Below, piece after piece: positions 43,446 to 53,739 of a stretch of DNA of 64,000 nucleotides. Origin of the DNA: Eublepharis macularius (Eukaryota > Chordata > Lepidosauria > Squamata > Eublepharidae); the NCBI RefSeq assembly GCF_028583425.1, contig NC_072793.1, positions 59,215,028 to 59,279,027 on the forward strand. The letters run 5' to 3'. The notes beneath the pieces are model-generated. The model made no database searches. It was not told the DNA's origin and worked only from the letters and a program-made list of their open reading frames with translations. Every line of letters begins with the position of its first letter. Positions within the stretch are counted from its first letter, which is position 1. Position numbers and translations under genes: made by a program.

Positions 43446-45122
43446 ATCCAAGACACTCTGGTAAGATTATCAACTTAGACTCCCTGCCGAGATGCTAAAC
43501 AGCCAGAATTTCAGAGCCAAGGATTTTCTGGACTTATCTGCAGCCTCAAGCTATACATTTGACCCTTTCCCTAAAAACAGGATCAAGAAAAAGTGTGGGA
43601 GCCCCTCAAGAGATAACTGAAGTAGACTCTACTTGGTCAACTCTGAAGGCTTAGCTAAGACAGATATTTAACGAAGAAAACGTCTCTGTACTTCAGTTAA
43701 ATCCTTGCCTCCAAAACATGTTTAATATTCTTTATTTCTGGAGTAATTAATCTTTTCTTAGCCAAAAGTGGGATGTTCATGATTTCAGTGGGTAGATACT
43801 TGGGGCGGCGGGGGGGGGTGGGGGGTGGAATCAACATATTCTTATCCGTATACTTTTTTCTGAAAGAAAGGAGTTCTTTTCCAAACATAAAAGTGACAAC
43901 AATGTTCCTCAGTAAACCTTTTCAATTCATTACCCATTTTAATTGTTCTTCAACAGGTATGGCACTTTCATGAACTGCTAGGTGCTGACAAGTTAAGAGA
44001 CTTTCACTGTAAATTCTTCTGCTTATGATCAAGGGCTATATTCCGATATCATGAAAAAAATCCAACAGAATTTGTTCATGATGAGAACGAGATGCATGTC
44101 ATTTTTTCCTCACTTCATGGGTAGAGCTGAGACTGAAGACTTCCTAAATCAGGAAATCTTCCAGACTAACAGGTGGGGTTTGTTTCATGCTCACAAACTG
44201 AGATTAAACCATAATTTAGAATACCACTTTTTGAGCAAGAGCCAAGCACCAATGTTCTAGTATCTAACTTGCCAGGTGGATCGAAGACTTCCTAAATCAA
44301 ACTTGACTCTCTGTGAAAGGGGAGAAAAAAGAGGGGGGACTCATGCAAACCTCAGAATAAATCAGACTTGGTTTTGGTTCATGACCTTTAAATGCATGGG
44401 CATTCTTTGATATCTTCTTTAAGACATCCACAAAGCTCTGAGTATAATATTAACCACACCCAGCTCAGAACAAGAACTGTGACCTGCTCTTTTGTGTCGT
44501 CAGGAAATGAAATGCTTAATTTTCTGTTGTTCACACTGTTTAATCCCTTTGCTAAAGATAAGTCACAGAACAAAGGGAAGGTTACAGAAATCCATTAAAA
44601 TGAATATATACAGACATAATCACATGCATATGCACACACACACAAACATGTAATGTTACAGTAATAAAATAAAAGACTTACAGAATACGTTCAAGGTTAG
44701 ACAGGAACTGGTCTATTGCAGAACAGCAGGAGGAACTTGGAGATAGTGGAACAGCCACTTTTAGTGCAAGAAGGAGGTTAAGACAAGACATAGTGAAGGG
44801 ACAAGGGAAGAAAGAAAAGAAAAACAGAGAGATAGTTAATAAGAAAAAAAATCCTCAATTACTAAACTCCCATCAAAATACGACTAATGTGAAAAATTAA
44901 AGTATCAACCGAGTCTTCAGAAGAGAAGCATTTAATCTCCATCTACACATTACAAAATCCTTATGTTTGTTGAGGAATAATAACATGAGGCTGTTGTATC
45001 ATATGTGCAGTGGAAGTACATGCCTCCTAGATGCACCCCAGCTCTTACTTGTCTGTGATCATAGTATAAAGGGAGAAGCCCCATGGTGCTGCTATTGGTT
45101 CTGTTGTAAAAATCATATTACT
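43446..45122. other. Unique-looking sequence
   Basis: No gene seen. A G-rich tract lies at 43803-43828 and a short (CA)n at 44635-44644. AGACTTCCTAAATCA recurs at about 44135 and 44285. Confidence 0.45.
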
Positions 45123-45134
45123 ACCATGAGTATA

Positions 45135-45449
45135 TAGAGAGAGCCCTGTGGAGCAGAGTGGTAAGCTGCAGTACTGCAGTCCAAGCTCTGCTCACGACTT
45201 GAGTTCGATCCTGGTGGAAGCCGGGTTCAAGTAGCCGGCTCAAGGTTGACTCAGCCTCCCATCCTTCCAAGGTCAGTAAAATGAGAACCCAGTTTCCTGG
45301 GGTTAATGTCTAGATGACTGGGGAAGGCAATGGCAAACCACCCAGTAACAAAAAGGCTGCCAAGAAAACATCGTGCTGTGACGTGTCCCCCCCCCCCTAC
45401 CCATGGGTCAGTAATGACTCGGTGCTTGCACAGGGGATTACTTTTACCT
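45135..45449 (+). mobile_element. Sauria-type SINE, full length (copy 1)
   Basis: A tRNA-derived head has an A-box region around GTGGTAAGCTGCAG and a B box GAGTTCGATCC (45201-45211). The conserved middle contains GGGGAAGGCAATGGCAAACC and GGGTCAGTAATGACTCGGTG. The tail ends in TTACTTTTACCT. ACCATGAGTATA flanks both sides (45123-45134 and 45450-45461), a 12-bp target duplication. ACCTTT-type tails are known for Sauria SINEs mobilised by Bov-B LINEs, and a Bov-B remnant lies at 50 kb. Confidence 0.92.
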
Positions 45450-45461
45450 ACCATGAGTATA

Positions 45462-45929
45462 CATCAGTTCTGCAATGGAGCCAATAGCATGATGCTTACT
45501 TTTCAATCAAAGGGCATTATAGTGCTGAAATTCTTTTTTTTAACTCAGATTGCATTTTAAACTGTAAATGAATTCCATTCTCCCTGCCTTCCACTTTTCT
45601 GGCTTCATTCTTTTTTGTCTTGTGGTAGCAGTATTTATGGAGGCCTTTCTTGCCTTATATGCATCTCATATCAAGGATATTCAATTTTTCCACAGCATTT
45701 GATTATTTAGGATGCCATGAAAATTACATGCCCCAGAACTCCTTGCTCCTAGGCACAAGATGCCCTGAGACATGGAGTTCCCAGGGAACCTGTCATCTAC
45801 AATAAAGTGCCTTGGGAAAACCAAATGTTTCATGGCTTCTACTTTGAATTACAACAATGGCAAATAAGAGATGCTTCTTTAATCTGACTGGAAAGAGACA
45901 TCTATTTGGCTACCAGATAAATAGGAAGG
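45462..45929. other. Unassigned spacer
   Basis: No gene or repeat family recognised. Confidence 0.5.
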
Positions 45930-45955
45930 TAACTGTAAGCAGTTAATTGTAAAAA

Positions 45956-46212
45956 GAAGCCCTGTGGCACAGAGTAATAAGCTGTAGTACTGCAGCCCAA
46001 GCTCTGCTCACGACCTAAGTTCGATCCTGGTGGAAGCTGGGTTCAACTAACCGAGTACCCAGTTTCCTGGGGGTAAAGTGTAGATGACTGGGGAAGGCAA
46101 TGGCAAACCACCCCGTAACAAAAGTCTGCCAAGAAAACGTTGTGATGTGACGTCCCCCCATGGGTCAGTAATGACTTGGTGCTTGCACAGGGGACTACCT
46201 TTACCTTTTACC
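45956..46212 (+). mobile_element. Sauria-type SINE, internally deleted (copy 2)
   Basis: Same head (AAGTTCGATCCTGGTGGAAG as B box) and same 3' half as copy 1. It lacks about 45 bp after the B box (the GGCTCAAGGTTGACTCAGCC part). The tail is ACTACCTTTACCTTTTACC. TAACTGTAAGCAGT (45930-45943) and TAACCGTAAGCAGT (46213-46226) are the target duplication, but 12 bp separate the left copy from the head. Confidence 0.88.
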
Positions 46213-46340
46213 TAACCGTAAGCAGTGGAAAGGGGCAGAGACTGGTGGAGACTGGGAGTAGGGGATCCCCTGCTATGGCCTGTTGTGTAAGAAGGAGCTG
46301 GGAAGATCAGGGTCATTGCACTATATCCAACCCTGTAGCC

Positions 46341-46445
46341 AATACAATACAATACAATACAATACAATACAATACAATACAATACAATACAATACAATAC
46401 AATACAATACAATACAATACAATACAATACAATACAATACAATAC
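46341..46445. repeat. (AATAC)21 microsatellite
   Basis: Exactly 21 uninterrupted pentanucleotide units over 105 bp. It opens all frames, giving NTIQY-type repeats on the plus strand and IVLYC-type repeats on the minus strand, which are not genes. Confidence 0.97.
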
Positions 46446-46714
46446 ACAGCTCTGACACTAAAACAGAAATATGTAGAAACCAGTGGGGGACCATTTTAAG
46501 TTCTCATGTCACTGTTACTTAGCTAAAAGTCACCATTCTTTAACAAAGTATTTCAAAAGGAAACTCCAGTAAAGAACTGATGAATCAGAATTCATCAAGA
46601 CATTTGACTGTATTTTCCGAAGTCTGAATAAAAAACAGACATTCTGTACCCTCTGTGGATATTCAGCTTTGGAAAGCTTTTGTGAATAGTCATCTATTCT
46701 ATCTTGAATATATT

Positions 46715-46815
46715 TGTTTTTTGATTACTTCATTTATATCTGAATTTCTCCTGAATGGGGATCCAAAATAGTTTACATTGTTCCTCTATTTTATCCTTAA
46801 AACAACTCATGAGGT
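46715..46815 (-). mobile_element. SINE 3'-half fragment
   Basis: GGGGATCCAAAATAGTTTAC...ATTTTATCCTTAAAACAAC...CATGAGGTAGGC is the inverted tail of the SINE family at 28.6 kb. Confidence 0.6.
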
Positions 46816-46821
46816 AGGCTA

Positions 46822-47068
46822 TAACAACAACAACAACATTTTATTTATATACTGCCCTTCAGGATGACCCACTCAGAGCAGTTTACAAAATATGTCATTA
46901 TTATCCCCACAACAACAATCACCCTGTGGGGTGAGTGGGGCTGAGAGAGCTCCTAGAAGCTGTGACTGACCCAAGGTCACCCAGCTGGCTTCAAGTGGAG
47001 TGGGGAATCAAACCTGGTTCTCCAGATTAGAGTCCCATAATCTTAACCACTACACTCAAACTGGCTGG
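46822..47068 (-). mobile_element. tRNA-derived SINE, near full length
   Basis: On the minus strand the head GTGTAGTGGTTAAGATTATG (A box) is followed by a B box, AACCAGGTTTGATTCCCC (about 47002-47019). Then come TGAAGCCAGCTGGGTGACCT, GGGTCAGTCACAGC and a tail that ends in a (TTG)n run (46824-46840). It is a tRNA-like pol III SINE. Its 3' half is related to the L2-like TATAAAT-ending tail. Confidence 0.8.
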
Positions 47069-47164
47069 GAATGTGAGTTTCACATGGAAATGTTAGAGTT
47101 TGTATTTCATACCCTCAGGATACTGTTTACATATTTTTTACTGTCGTGTGTGTGTGTGTGTCTT

Positions 47165-47275
47165 GCTGACACTGATGAAGGGATTTCCAGTCCATGGATG
47201 TGAATGCCACAATAAATTTGTTAGACTTCAATCTTTTTGTTTTATCTGTAACAGACTAACATGGCCATCCCTCTA
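47165..47275 (+). mobile_element. PLE 3' tail remnant (copy 3)
   Basis: CACTGATGAAGGGATTTCC, ATGCCACAATAAATTTGTTAG and TAACAGACTAACATGGC follow the order of the tails at 37.3 and 43.4 kb. The hammerhead-like core is mutated: the GAAA is lost. Confidence 0.6.
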
Positions 47276-48175
47276 GAATGTGTTACTTAGGAAAGGATGG
47301 TGGGAGGTGTGGGCAGACCAGCTGTCAATTGGAATAGTGCAAAGAATGTCAGAAGCAGATAAAAAGATTACTTTTTAAAAGTGTTTTATAGCCACAGTAT
47401 TCTTAGTGCCAAATAAAGTCTTTCTTCACTTTTTGGGTCATAGTGCATAATCTGCTAAATGAAACAGATGTGTATCTGGAAAATAACTGATCAAAACCAA
47501 GTCCGAACACAACCTGTTTGTTAACCTTAGAAGGGTAACTAATCCAAATAAAATTCCCTCTGACCTTTGGATCTGGCTTGGAACTCTGGTCAAAGTATAC
47601 TGGTTTTGACGAGGAAAACACCCTTTTGCTTTACAAAACAAAGATTGCAGACAGGATCCTTGGCAGCAAATGCTGTTTGACACCTTAAGGACAGCAGGAA
47701 GACATCAACACAGGTTTCACTGATAGCCCCCTGAGCTTCTTATACTTTCTGACTCATATACAATGACTTTGGTTTGCAAAATAAAAGAATCAAAGATCTC
47801 TTTTGTATCTCATTTGAAAATGTAATCCCAGACAGAATGTTTCTCTGCCACGAAAGAGCCATTTGTTCATCTTCTGGGTGCCATGAAGCCATTAAACTAA
47901 AATTTAACACCTGCTCCAACTGTTCATCTCAAAATATTCAGGTACCCCTTTCCACACAGGTCAGCCTAAGTAGCCACTCACAGTTTAGATGTGACTTCTG
48001 CACCAATAGGGTCTCAGAATCTCACTTGCACCAAGCCCTGAATAAACCAAAGGGCAACATTATGTCTCTCTACACTTGACGAACACGGCCCAATGCATTT
48101 TGTGTAGAAAGACTCTAAGAGAAGTCTCTGTGTTCCTTTGTGAGGCTCTTCCCTCACCAATGCCCCTGTCTGGCT
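47276..48175. other. Unassigned sequence
   Basis: A 101-codon plus frame (47774-48079) has several CxxC-like pairs (CSNC, CDFC) but matches nothing I know. No gene accepted. Confidence 0.4.
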
Positions 48176-48179
48176 ATCA

Positions 48180-48800
48180 GCTGGCCAATCAGATGCCAAA
48201 GGTAGGTGTCCTCAGGCCTCAGATGGACAGGGAAGGGGGTTGCACCACTTTGTTCCTTCTCCTGCCCTAGGAACAGCAGCACACCCCATCAGATCTTCCT
48301 TTGCTTTTTCCTCCCTGGCCCTCACAAGAACCTGATTTTAAGAGATTCCTCCTTCTACCTCCCAGGCTTTCCTCCTAAACCCCACTCATACTCTCTGCAT
48401 AGCCCTTCTTCCAGGCTATCCAGGGGGAAGATGATAGCCTCTGCAGTTCCCTGGCCCCATCCTCCCCACCCCATCCTAAAGCAGGGCATTTGCTCAGCCC
48501 TCTTCCTGGCTGGGCCCTGCTGCTGAAGCTTCCTCAGTAGTTCCCTTGGCATTCCAGAGTCTGAGCCTGCCCTGTCCTGGTTGCCACAACACTCCTGTAG
48601 GCCTGGCTGGGGCTGGGCTGCCTGCGCTGTTGCAGGAAGCAGGTGAGTTGGCTGCAGCGCTAGGGAACGCTGCCCAGGGTTGGGTATGGGCGTTGGGTGA
48701 TGCTTTTCTACCATGGAAGGCAGCTTGTGCCTCTGTGCATCTGAGAGGCTGACAGAGGGGCCAGTGCTGAGCTTGAAGACACCTGCTGGTGGAAGTGGTA
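48180..48800 (-). repeat. Unclassified repeat family A (copy 2, diverged)
   Basis: In reverse it shares CCCTTCCCTGTCCATCTGAGG, TGGGCCCAGCCAGGAAGAGG and GGCTGTCAGCCTCTCAG-like blocks with the copies at 1.8 and 54.4 kb, but it has many changes. Its 179-codon minus frame is not conserved in the other copies. Confidence 0.5.
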
Positions 48801-49118
48801 GAAAGGAGGATGGAGTTGCCAGACAGCCTTGACGGGAAGAGTTAAAACAAGGAGAACCATACAAATTATTTGTGCTAAGTAATAAGTTCTTCAAAGAGAG
48901 ACCCCCGTTTTAGGGTCTCATTATTTGGAGGTGTTCAGAGTTGGGATAGAAATCTCAGCACTGGATGGTTTGGAAGCTTTAACAAGGCATGGATAAATAA
49001 TCTGTTACAGGTCAATATTTACAAATTTCCCTCCTATGAATACTGAATAATTATTTATTACATTTATAAGGCTTATGCAATTTTTGGTCAACACTGGGTA
49101 TCTTGTTGAACACTAGTT
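48801..49118. other. Unassigned spacer
   Basis: No gene or repeat family recognised. Confidence 0.45.
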
Positions 49119-49119
49119 A

Positions 49120-49545
49120 GGTGGGTAGCCATGTTGGTCTGCAGTAGAACAGCAGAATTTTAATCCAGTGGCATACTAAAAACTAACAAGATAACTAACA
49201 AAGCTTATACAAGAGTATAAGCTTTTGAGAATCAGAACTCTGAATCTTGAAACTTGGTGGTGGTGGAGAGTGCCCTGAAGTCATAGCTGACTTACGGCGA
49301 CCTCTGGTGGGTTTTTCATGACAAGAGACGTAACAGAGGTGGTTTGCCATTGCCTGCCTCTACAACCCTGGTCTTTGTTGGAGCTCTCCCATCCAAATAC
49401 TAACCAAGGCCGACCCTGCTTAGCTTCTGAGATCTGATGAGATCAGGCTCACCTGGGCTATCCAGGTCAGGACCTTGAAAGCTTACACTCTGAAAATCTT
49501 GTTGGTCTCTAAGGTACCACTGGACTAAAATCCTGTTGTTGAATG
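49120..49545. mobile_element. PLE 3' tails in inverted head-to-head pair, split by a 5S SINE (copy 4)
   Basis: The left part (49124-49255) is a minus-strand tail: GTAGCCATGTTGGTCTGCAG ... TATAAGCTTTTGAGAATCAG. The right part (49474-49545) is a plus-strand tail: CTTGAAAGCTTACACTCTG, AAAATCTTGTTGGTCTCTAA and GGTACCACTGGACT. They point outward from a centre now occupied by the SINE at 49256-49473. No PLE coding sequence remains between them. Confidence 0.7.
49256..49473 (-). mobile_element. 5S rRNA-derived SINE, nested in the PLE tail
   Basis: The minus-strand head (49473 to about 49385) reads GATCTCAGAAGCTAAGCAGG, GTCGGCCTTGGTTAGTATTT and GGATGGGAGA. These are the A, IE and C box region of 5S rRNA, the internal pol III promoter. 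The body then has GGCAATGGCAAACCACCTCT, shared with the Sauria SINEs, and ends at CACCACC. CTTGAAACTT (49246-49255) and CTTGAAAGCTT (49474-49484) form the target duplication. It is a SINE3-like chimera. The 5S part is about 65 bp, so this is not a 5S gene. Confidence 0.85.
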
Positions 49546-49860
49546 CTAAAGCTGACAGGAATAATGCCTTGGATAAAGATTACCATGGGCAGCTAGAAAG
49601 AACAAGTAGCACACAGAAATAGGGGCCTGAGGTGATTATCTTCTAATCCCTTAAAGAAGGTCTTAGGTAATAATCTTACCTTAGTCAAATCGTTTGAGTT
49701 CTGATCTAAATCCCTAAGATGAATCCCATTAAAATTCCAAACTTAAATAATTTAGCTGGAGCCCACTTCTTGTAGTTGGCACATAAACATTTTATAAAAT
49801 ATTTGGGGGGGGGTACATTTGGGGCATAAATATCTGCTCCTGTCAATTCTGGGTCCGTTA
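49546..49860. other. Unassigned spacer
   Basis: A G10 tract is near 49806. No gene or repeat family recognised. Confidence 0.45.
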
Positions 49861-49861
49861 T

Positions 49862-50012
49862 AGTCATGGAGAGTGACATCAAGTCATAGCAACCCTGGTC
49901 TTTGTTGGAAGTCTCCCATCCAATTACTATCCAAGACCAACCCCGCTTAGCTTCCGAGATCTGGTGAGATTGGGTTTGTCTGGGCTATCTAGGTTAGGGC
50001 TGATCCATTATA
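49862..50012 (-). mobile_element. 5S rRNA-derived SINE, second copy with internal deletion
   Basis: GGAAGCTAAGCGGGGTTGGT, CTTGGATAGTAATTGGATGGG and the flanking GTCTTTGTTGGAAG (read on plus) match the copy at 49256. The central GGCAATGGCAAACC part is missing and the 3' end is shortened. It lies about 390 bp from the first copy in the same orientation. Confidence 0.8.
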
Positions 50013-50017
50013 CTCCT

Positions 50018-50053
50018 GTTGTGTGTGTGTGTGCGTGTGTGTGTGTGTGTGTT
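50018..50053. repeat. (TG)n microsatellite
   Basis: About 17 GT units with one GC interruption, directly between the 5S SINE and the Bov-B fragment. Confidence 0.9.
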
Positions 50054-50290
50054 ATGTGCCATTAAGTCACCTCCGACCTATGGTGACCTTATGAATGAAA
50101 GAACTCCAAAATGTCCTCTCATTAACAGACTTGCTCAGATCTTGCAAACTGGACATTGCTTCTTTTATTGAGTCAAGCTATCTCATTTTCGGTCTTCCTC
50201 TTTTCCTACTGCCTTCTACTTTTCCTAGTATTATTGGCTTTTCCAGAGGATCTTGTCTTCTCATAATGTGACCAAAATCCCCCTCCTGGA
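50054..50290 (-). mobile_element. Bov-B (RTE) LINE, ORF2 C-terminus
   Basis: The minus frame reads FGHIMRRQDPLEKPIILGKV and EGSRKRGRPKMR, then a frame-broken WLDSIKEA-like and LSKSVNERTFW-like stretch. This is the signature Bov-B/RTE ORF2 C-terminus (GHxMRRxDSLEKxxMLGKxEGxRxRGRxxxRWLD). It is fragmentary. Bov-B LINEs are the known partner of Sauria SINEs, so this supports the SINE assignments. Confidence 0.85.
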
Positions 50291-50760
50291 TACACACCTT
50301 AATGTAGTGAGGGGGTTTCAGTATGTCAGTGAAGCTGAGAGCAACACCGTCAGGAGCACAGGCTTGGTCTAAACTCCTGGAAGAGTCACTCAAAGTGGAA
50401 CGGTCAAAGCTGGCTACGATGTATCCACTTCCTTCAGGAATCAATGGTCACATCAGCAGAATAGAACTGATGGGAGTGGAGGAATTCTTGAAGGTTAGCT
50501 ACTAGGCAGCAGCAGTATTGGAAGGTGATAGTGGCGGAGGATCTTCCGCAGACAATGGCAGTGTCACTTCAACTAATCCTGGTTAGTACTGTGAAGCAGA
50601 AGAAGGCAATGGTAAACCACTTCTGCTAATGTCTTACCTTGAAAACCCTATGATGAGACAATACAGAATGAAAAAAAGATATAGTGCTGGAAGACAGGAC
50701 CCCCAGGTCAAATGGCACTCAATTCGCTACTGGGGATGAGCTGAGGACAAGTACTAATAG
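50291..50760 (+). mobile_element. Probable Bov-B 5'-region fragment in opposite orientation
   Basis: AAGCAGAAGAAGGCAATGGT, AACCACTTCTGCTAATGTCT and CCTTGAAAACCCTATGATGAG follow each other as in the squamate Bov-B upstream region. The stretch shares GGCAATGG(C/T)AAACCAC with both SINE types here. Its strand is opposite to the adjoining C-terminal piece. Confidence 0.5.
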
Positions 50761-50929
50761 CAATACTCCTCTTAATATTACATATTCTTCTCTTCCTCCG
50801 ATGGTCTCAATGGAACGGGGGGCTGATATTATCATCCTTTTTTCAATCCATTGCTGATGCATATACTCACTAATTTCATATTATGAGACTCATCTCCTTT
50901 TTTATGAGCATATCCTGCAAGAAGAAACA

Positions 50930-50973
50930 TGTGCGCGTGCACACGCACGAACGCACGCGCGCACACACACACG
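50930..50973. repeat. Alternating CA/CG purine-pyrimidine tract
   Basis: ATGTGCGCGTGCACACGCAC and the CGCACGCGCGCACACACACA stretch form about 44 bp of strict alternation. Such runs favour Z-DNA. Confidence 0.85.
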
Positions 50974-51069
50974 TTTCTTCTTCAATAGCTGAGCAAATTT
51001 CTGTCTCTTTAATGCAGAATCCAAGTCTATAATATGAGCAGAAATTATTTTTAAACTAGTGTTTTAAAA

Positions 51070-51215
51070 GTATATATGTAAAAAGTTTGAAAAAGACATT
51101 AGGAAAAAACTTCACACTAAGATTAATTCAACAGTGGAATCAGCTGCCTAGGGATATTGTGAGTTCCCCCGCACTGGCAGTCTTCAAGGAGCGGCTAGAC
51201 AAATATTGGATTAAT
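51070..51215 (+). mobile_element. CR1-like LINE ORF2 C-terminal fragment
   Basis: The plus strand encodes KNFTLRLIQQWNQLPRDIV, then a serine-proline and AVFKERLDKYW stretch. This is the well-conserved NWLP/VFK C-terminus of CR1-like LINEs. About 35 codons are uninterrupted, and nothing upstream is recognisable. Confidence 0.75.
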
Positions 51216-51714
51216 AAAGTGCCCTTAGTTATCTAACTTTGTAAGTTTATTTGCCAAGTGTCATGCTTTCATTAATGTGTTAACAATCACTGTGTGAATT
51301 ATATACACATTTGATCTAAATGGAATCATCCAATTATATCTGATTTTCTTCCCCTACAGCACTTCCATAAGAAATTTAAATTGCATTCATTTTTCTAAGG
51401 GATTTGAATACAAACTGTAACGATTTGCCCAGTTGTTTTAATCTTTTTGTTAAACCTTTCTCTTTAGACATTAAATTCAGCTTCTCCTTACGTTACCTTA
51501 AATTTGTACCTCACAGCCAACATACTTTTTAATTCCATTCACACAGAAGTTCAGGTGTTCTTTAATTTACTCAGACTTTTACCTGGAGAACACCTTCCCT
51601 TTTGTGTTTGTGTGACTTGTCTACTGCTGCCTCCCTGATTCCCTCAAAAGGTTTTTGCTGCCACCAAAGGGTTTCACCTTTGACCTCCTTGGTGTAACTT
51701 GTAATATAGGAAGG
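51216..51714. other. Unassigned spacer
   Basis: No gene or repeat family recognised. Confidence 0.45.
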
Positions 51715-51739
51715 CTTGCTATAGGTAGTAGTTTGATAG

Positions 51740-52370
51740 AATAGTCAGCATGTGAGTATGGTTGTGAGGTAAAAAATGATTTTTTTTCTTAAAGAAAAGT
51801 AGAATTTATTTGTAAGTCTATAAGCATGATGGCTGCAGAGTTTTGATAAGCATATTGGTTTCAGAATATGGCTTACGCTTGATGGTTTTCAAAGACAGTT
51901 ATATAGTCACAAACCCAGTTACACAGAGTAATTTTCCACACTAACTCTAACAGAATAAACTCTCTTCTCATCCATACATAGATTCACTCAAGCCTTTCCA
52001 CACAGCTTGCCTGAACTAGACAGATTAATTTCTCTCTCAGATATACACAGACTGTCTCAGGCATGCACACAATTTGCCTAACTTAACTAGAATTTCTTAC
52101 AACTCTAGACAGACAGCCCAGCCTCCACACAAGTTGCCTGACTTAAGCAGAATAACATCTTTCAAAAATATACAAAGGGTGCCTGAAACACTTTCCTTCA
52201 GCACTGACTACAAACTACAGTTCACTCCACTCCCTAGGGTACAGCTACTGCCCAATCAGAGGGCACTCCATTCACCCATCCAACTCCCCTCCTTTCCTCA
52301 GAGGCCTATACTTAAACTCACAGCAACTATTTTAAAAACTGCACATTAGCATGCAGAAATAAAATCCAAA
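51740..52370 (-). mobile_element. LTR-like sequence with tandem U3-type repeats
   Basis: Read on the minus strand it ends with CTTACAAATAAATTCTACTT, a polyadenylation-signal-like block (51804-51812). Upstream lie three or four diverged units of 60-70 bp that share ACACA(A/G)(C/T)TTGCCT(A/G)A(A/C)(C/T)T (about 51995, 52065 and 52120), reminiscent of U3 enhancer repeats. I could not find matched termini or a target duplication, so the class is tentative. Confidence 0.35.
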
Positions 52371-53735
52371 TTAAATACTTCACAAGCAAAACAGTACAAA
52401 AATTCTTTAAAATTTGTACCTCAACTTCTGCTATTAAACCCCCTTCCAATATTGTTTCCTTTACCCTCAAACTTTTAAAAGATACAATGACATCCCAAGG
52501 GTTGTTCAGCCTACGCACTATTTAATATCCTATCCTATAGGCTGCTGCATTATTCTCCAAACCAAAAGATTGTTACATAAGACCTTTTTAAAGAGGTTAG
52601 GAGATAATCACCTTATGGATGTTTGGTGTTTTTTCAGTCCTTTAGAACATGATTTTACTTTCTTCTTCCACCCACACATGACTTATTCAAAAACTGACTT
52701 TTTTCTAGCTTCACCAATGCTTTTACTTAAAACACAGAAAGTAGAAACAGGCACTATGACATTCACAGTTCATGCTCCAATAGTAATAGAATGGCGATTA
52801 CAGAGGGAAAGATTTCAAAACTGGGCAGCTTATTCCATATTTGTTACAAAATGAAAAAATAGTCCAACAAGCAGAGTTAACATTTAAAGAATATTTTCTG
52901 TCCTGCACTCTACAAGCAGGCCAGGTCTAGGCTCCTCTGAACTAAGGCCTCAGGCTAGGCAGCATAGGCTGGAGCTGAAGGTCAAAACACAGAGCTTGCA
53001 CCTAGTTGATCCAGCAACACAGCCTTCTCAAGTCTCAGCCTAAATAGACCAAAAGGCCAATAGGCCAATCTGGCTCAACTGCATTTTTTAACAGGTGTTG
53101 AGGCTCCTGAGACTGTGCTTTGCCTTGGCCAGGATCCTGCGAAGCACCACTACTTTCATTGCCCTGTTCTGGTTCCAGGCTGTGTGTTGCCTGTCTGGCA
53201 CCTGGCCTTCTTTGTGCTATCTTGGCGACATGGAGTGGGAGCTGGTCCTGAGGGGCTACAGTCCAAAAAGAGGGGGACAACCAGTCCAAACAGATCACAA
53301 CTGTATTCACCAAAACCGATTTATATGGTAGAATATTTCTACAGGCATAAAGTAATAGCAAAACTCAATATGTTCAATCAAAATCAATGTACACTCAAAG
53401 AATTCAAGCCAACTTTCTTATCTCTTTTTCAGGCTATAATTCAGGCACAGAAATTTCCAACCCGCAAAAATTGTGTGCGGTGAAGCTATCTTGCCCTGCC
53501 ATGCTACCCCAAGGGGAGCTCCCGGCGGGAGATTGGCAACGGGTATGCCGGCCTCGGTATTTTCCCGTTTTGCTGTAACCTGCTTCTTCACAGCCTTTAC
53601 CATGTGCCTGCGAGATACAATTATGCAATACATTTCTTGATACATGAATAACAAAATGTCTGTTCTCATTACTGTTGTTACAACATAAATCAGTTTCATA
53701 ACTATTTTCAATTCACTGATAAAATTACATCACAA
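52371..53735. other. Unassigned, compositionally mixed sequence
   Basis: It contains a GC-richer stretch (52915-53275, 53500-53570) with no recognisable protein. It may continue the LTR-like sequence to its left. The 122-codon frame at 53115-53483 shows no domain. Confidence 0.35.
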
Positions 53736-53739
53736 ATTA

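Noticed and set aside
46176..46522. Asn-Thr-Ile-Gln-Tyr and Ile-Val-Leu-Tyr-Cys repeat frames
   Set aside because: Translation of (AATAC)21.
47000..47060. tRNA gene on the minus strand
   Set aside because: A and B boxes are present but no cloverleaf acceptor pairing; it is a SINE head.
47774..48079. Cys-containing 101-codon frame
   Set aside because: Spacing of CxxC pairs matches no zinc-finger class I can name, and no similar copy is in the window.
49385..49450. 5S rRNA gene
   Set aside because: Only about 65 bp of the 5S internal region is present, fused to SINE body and flanked by target duplications.
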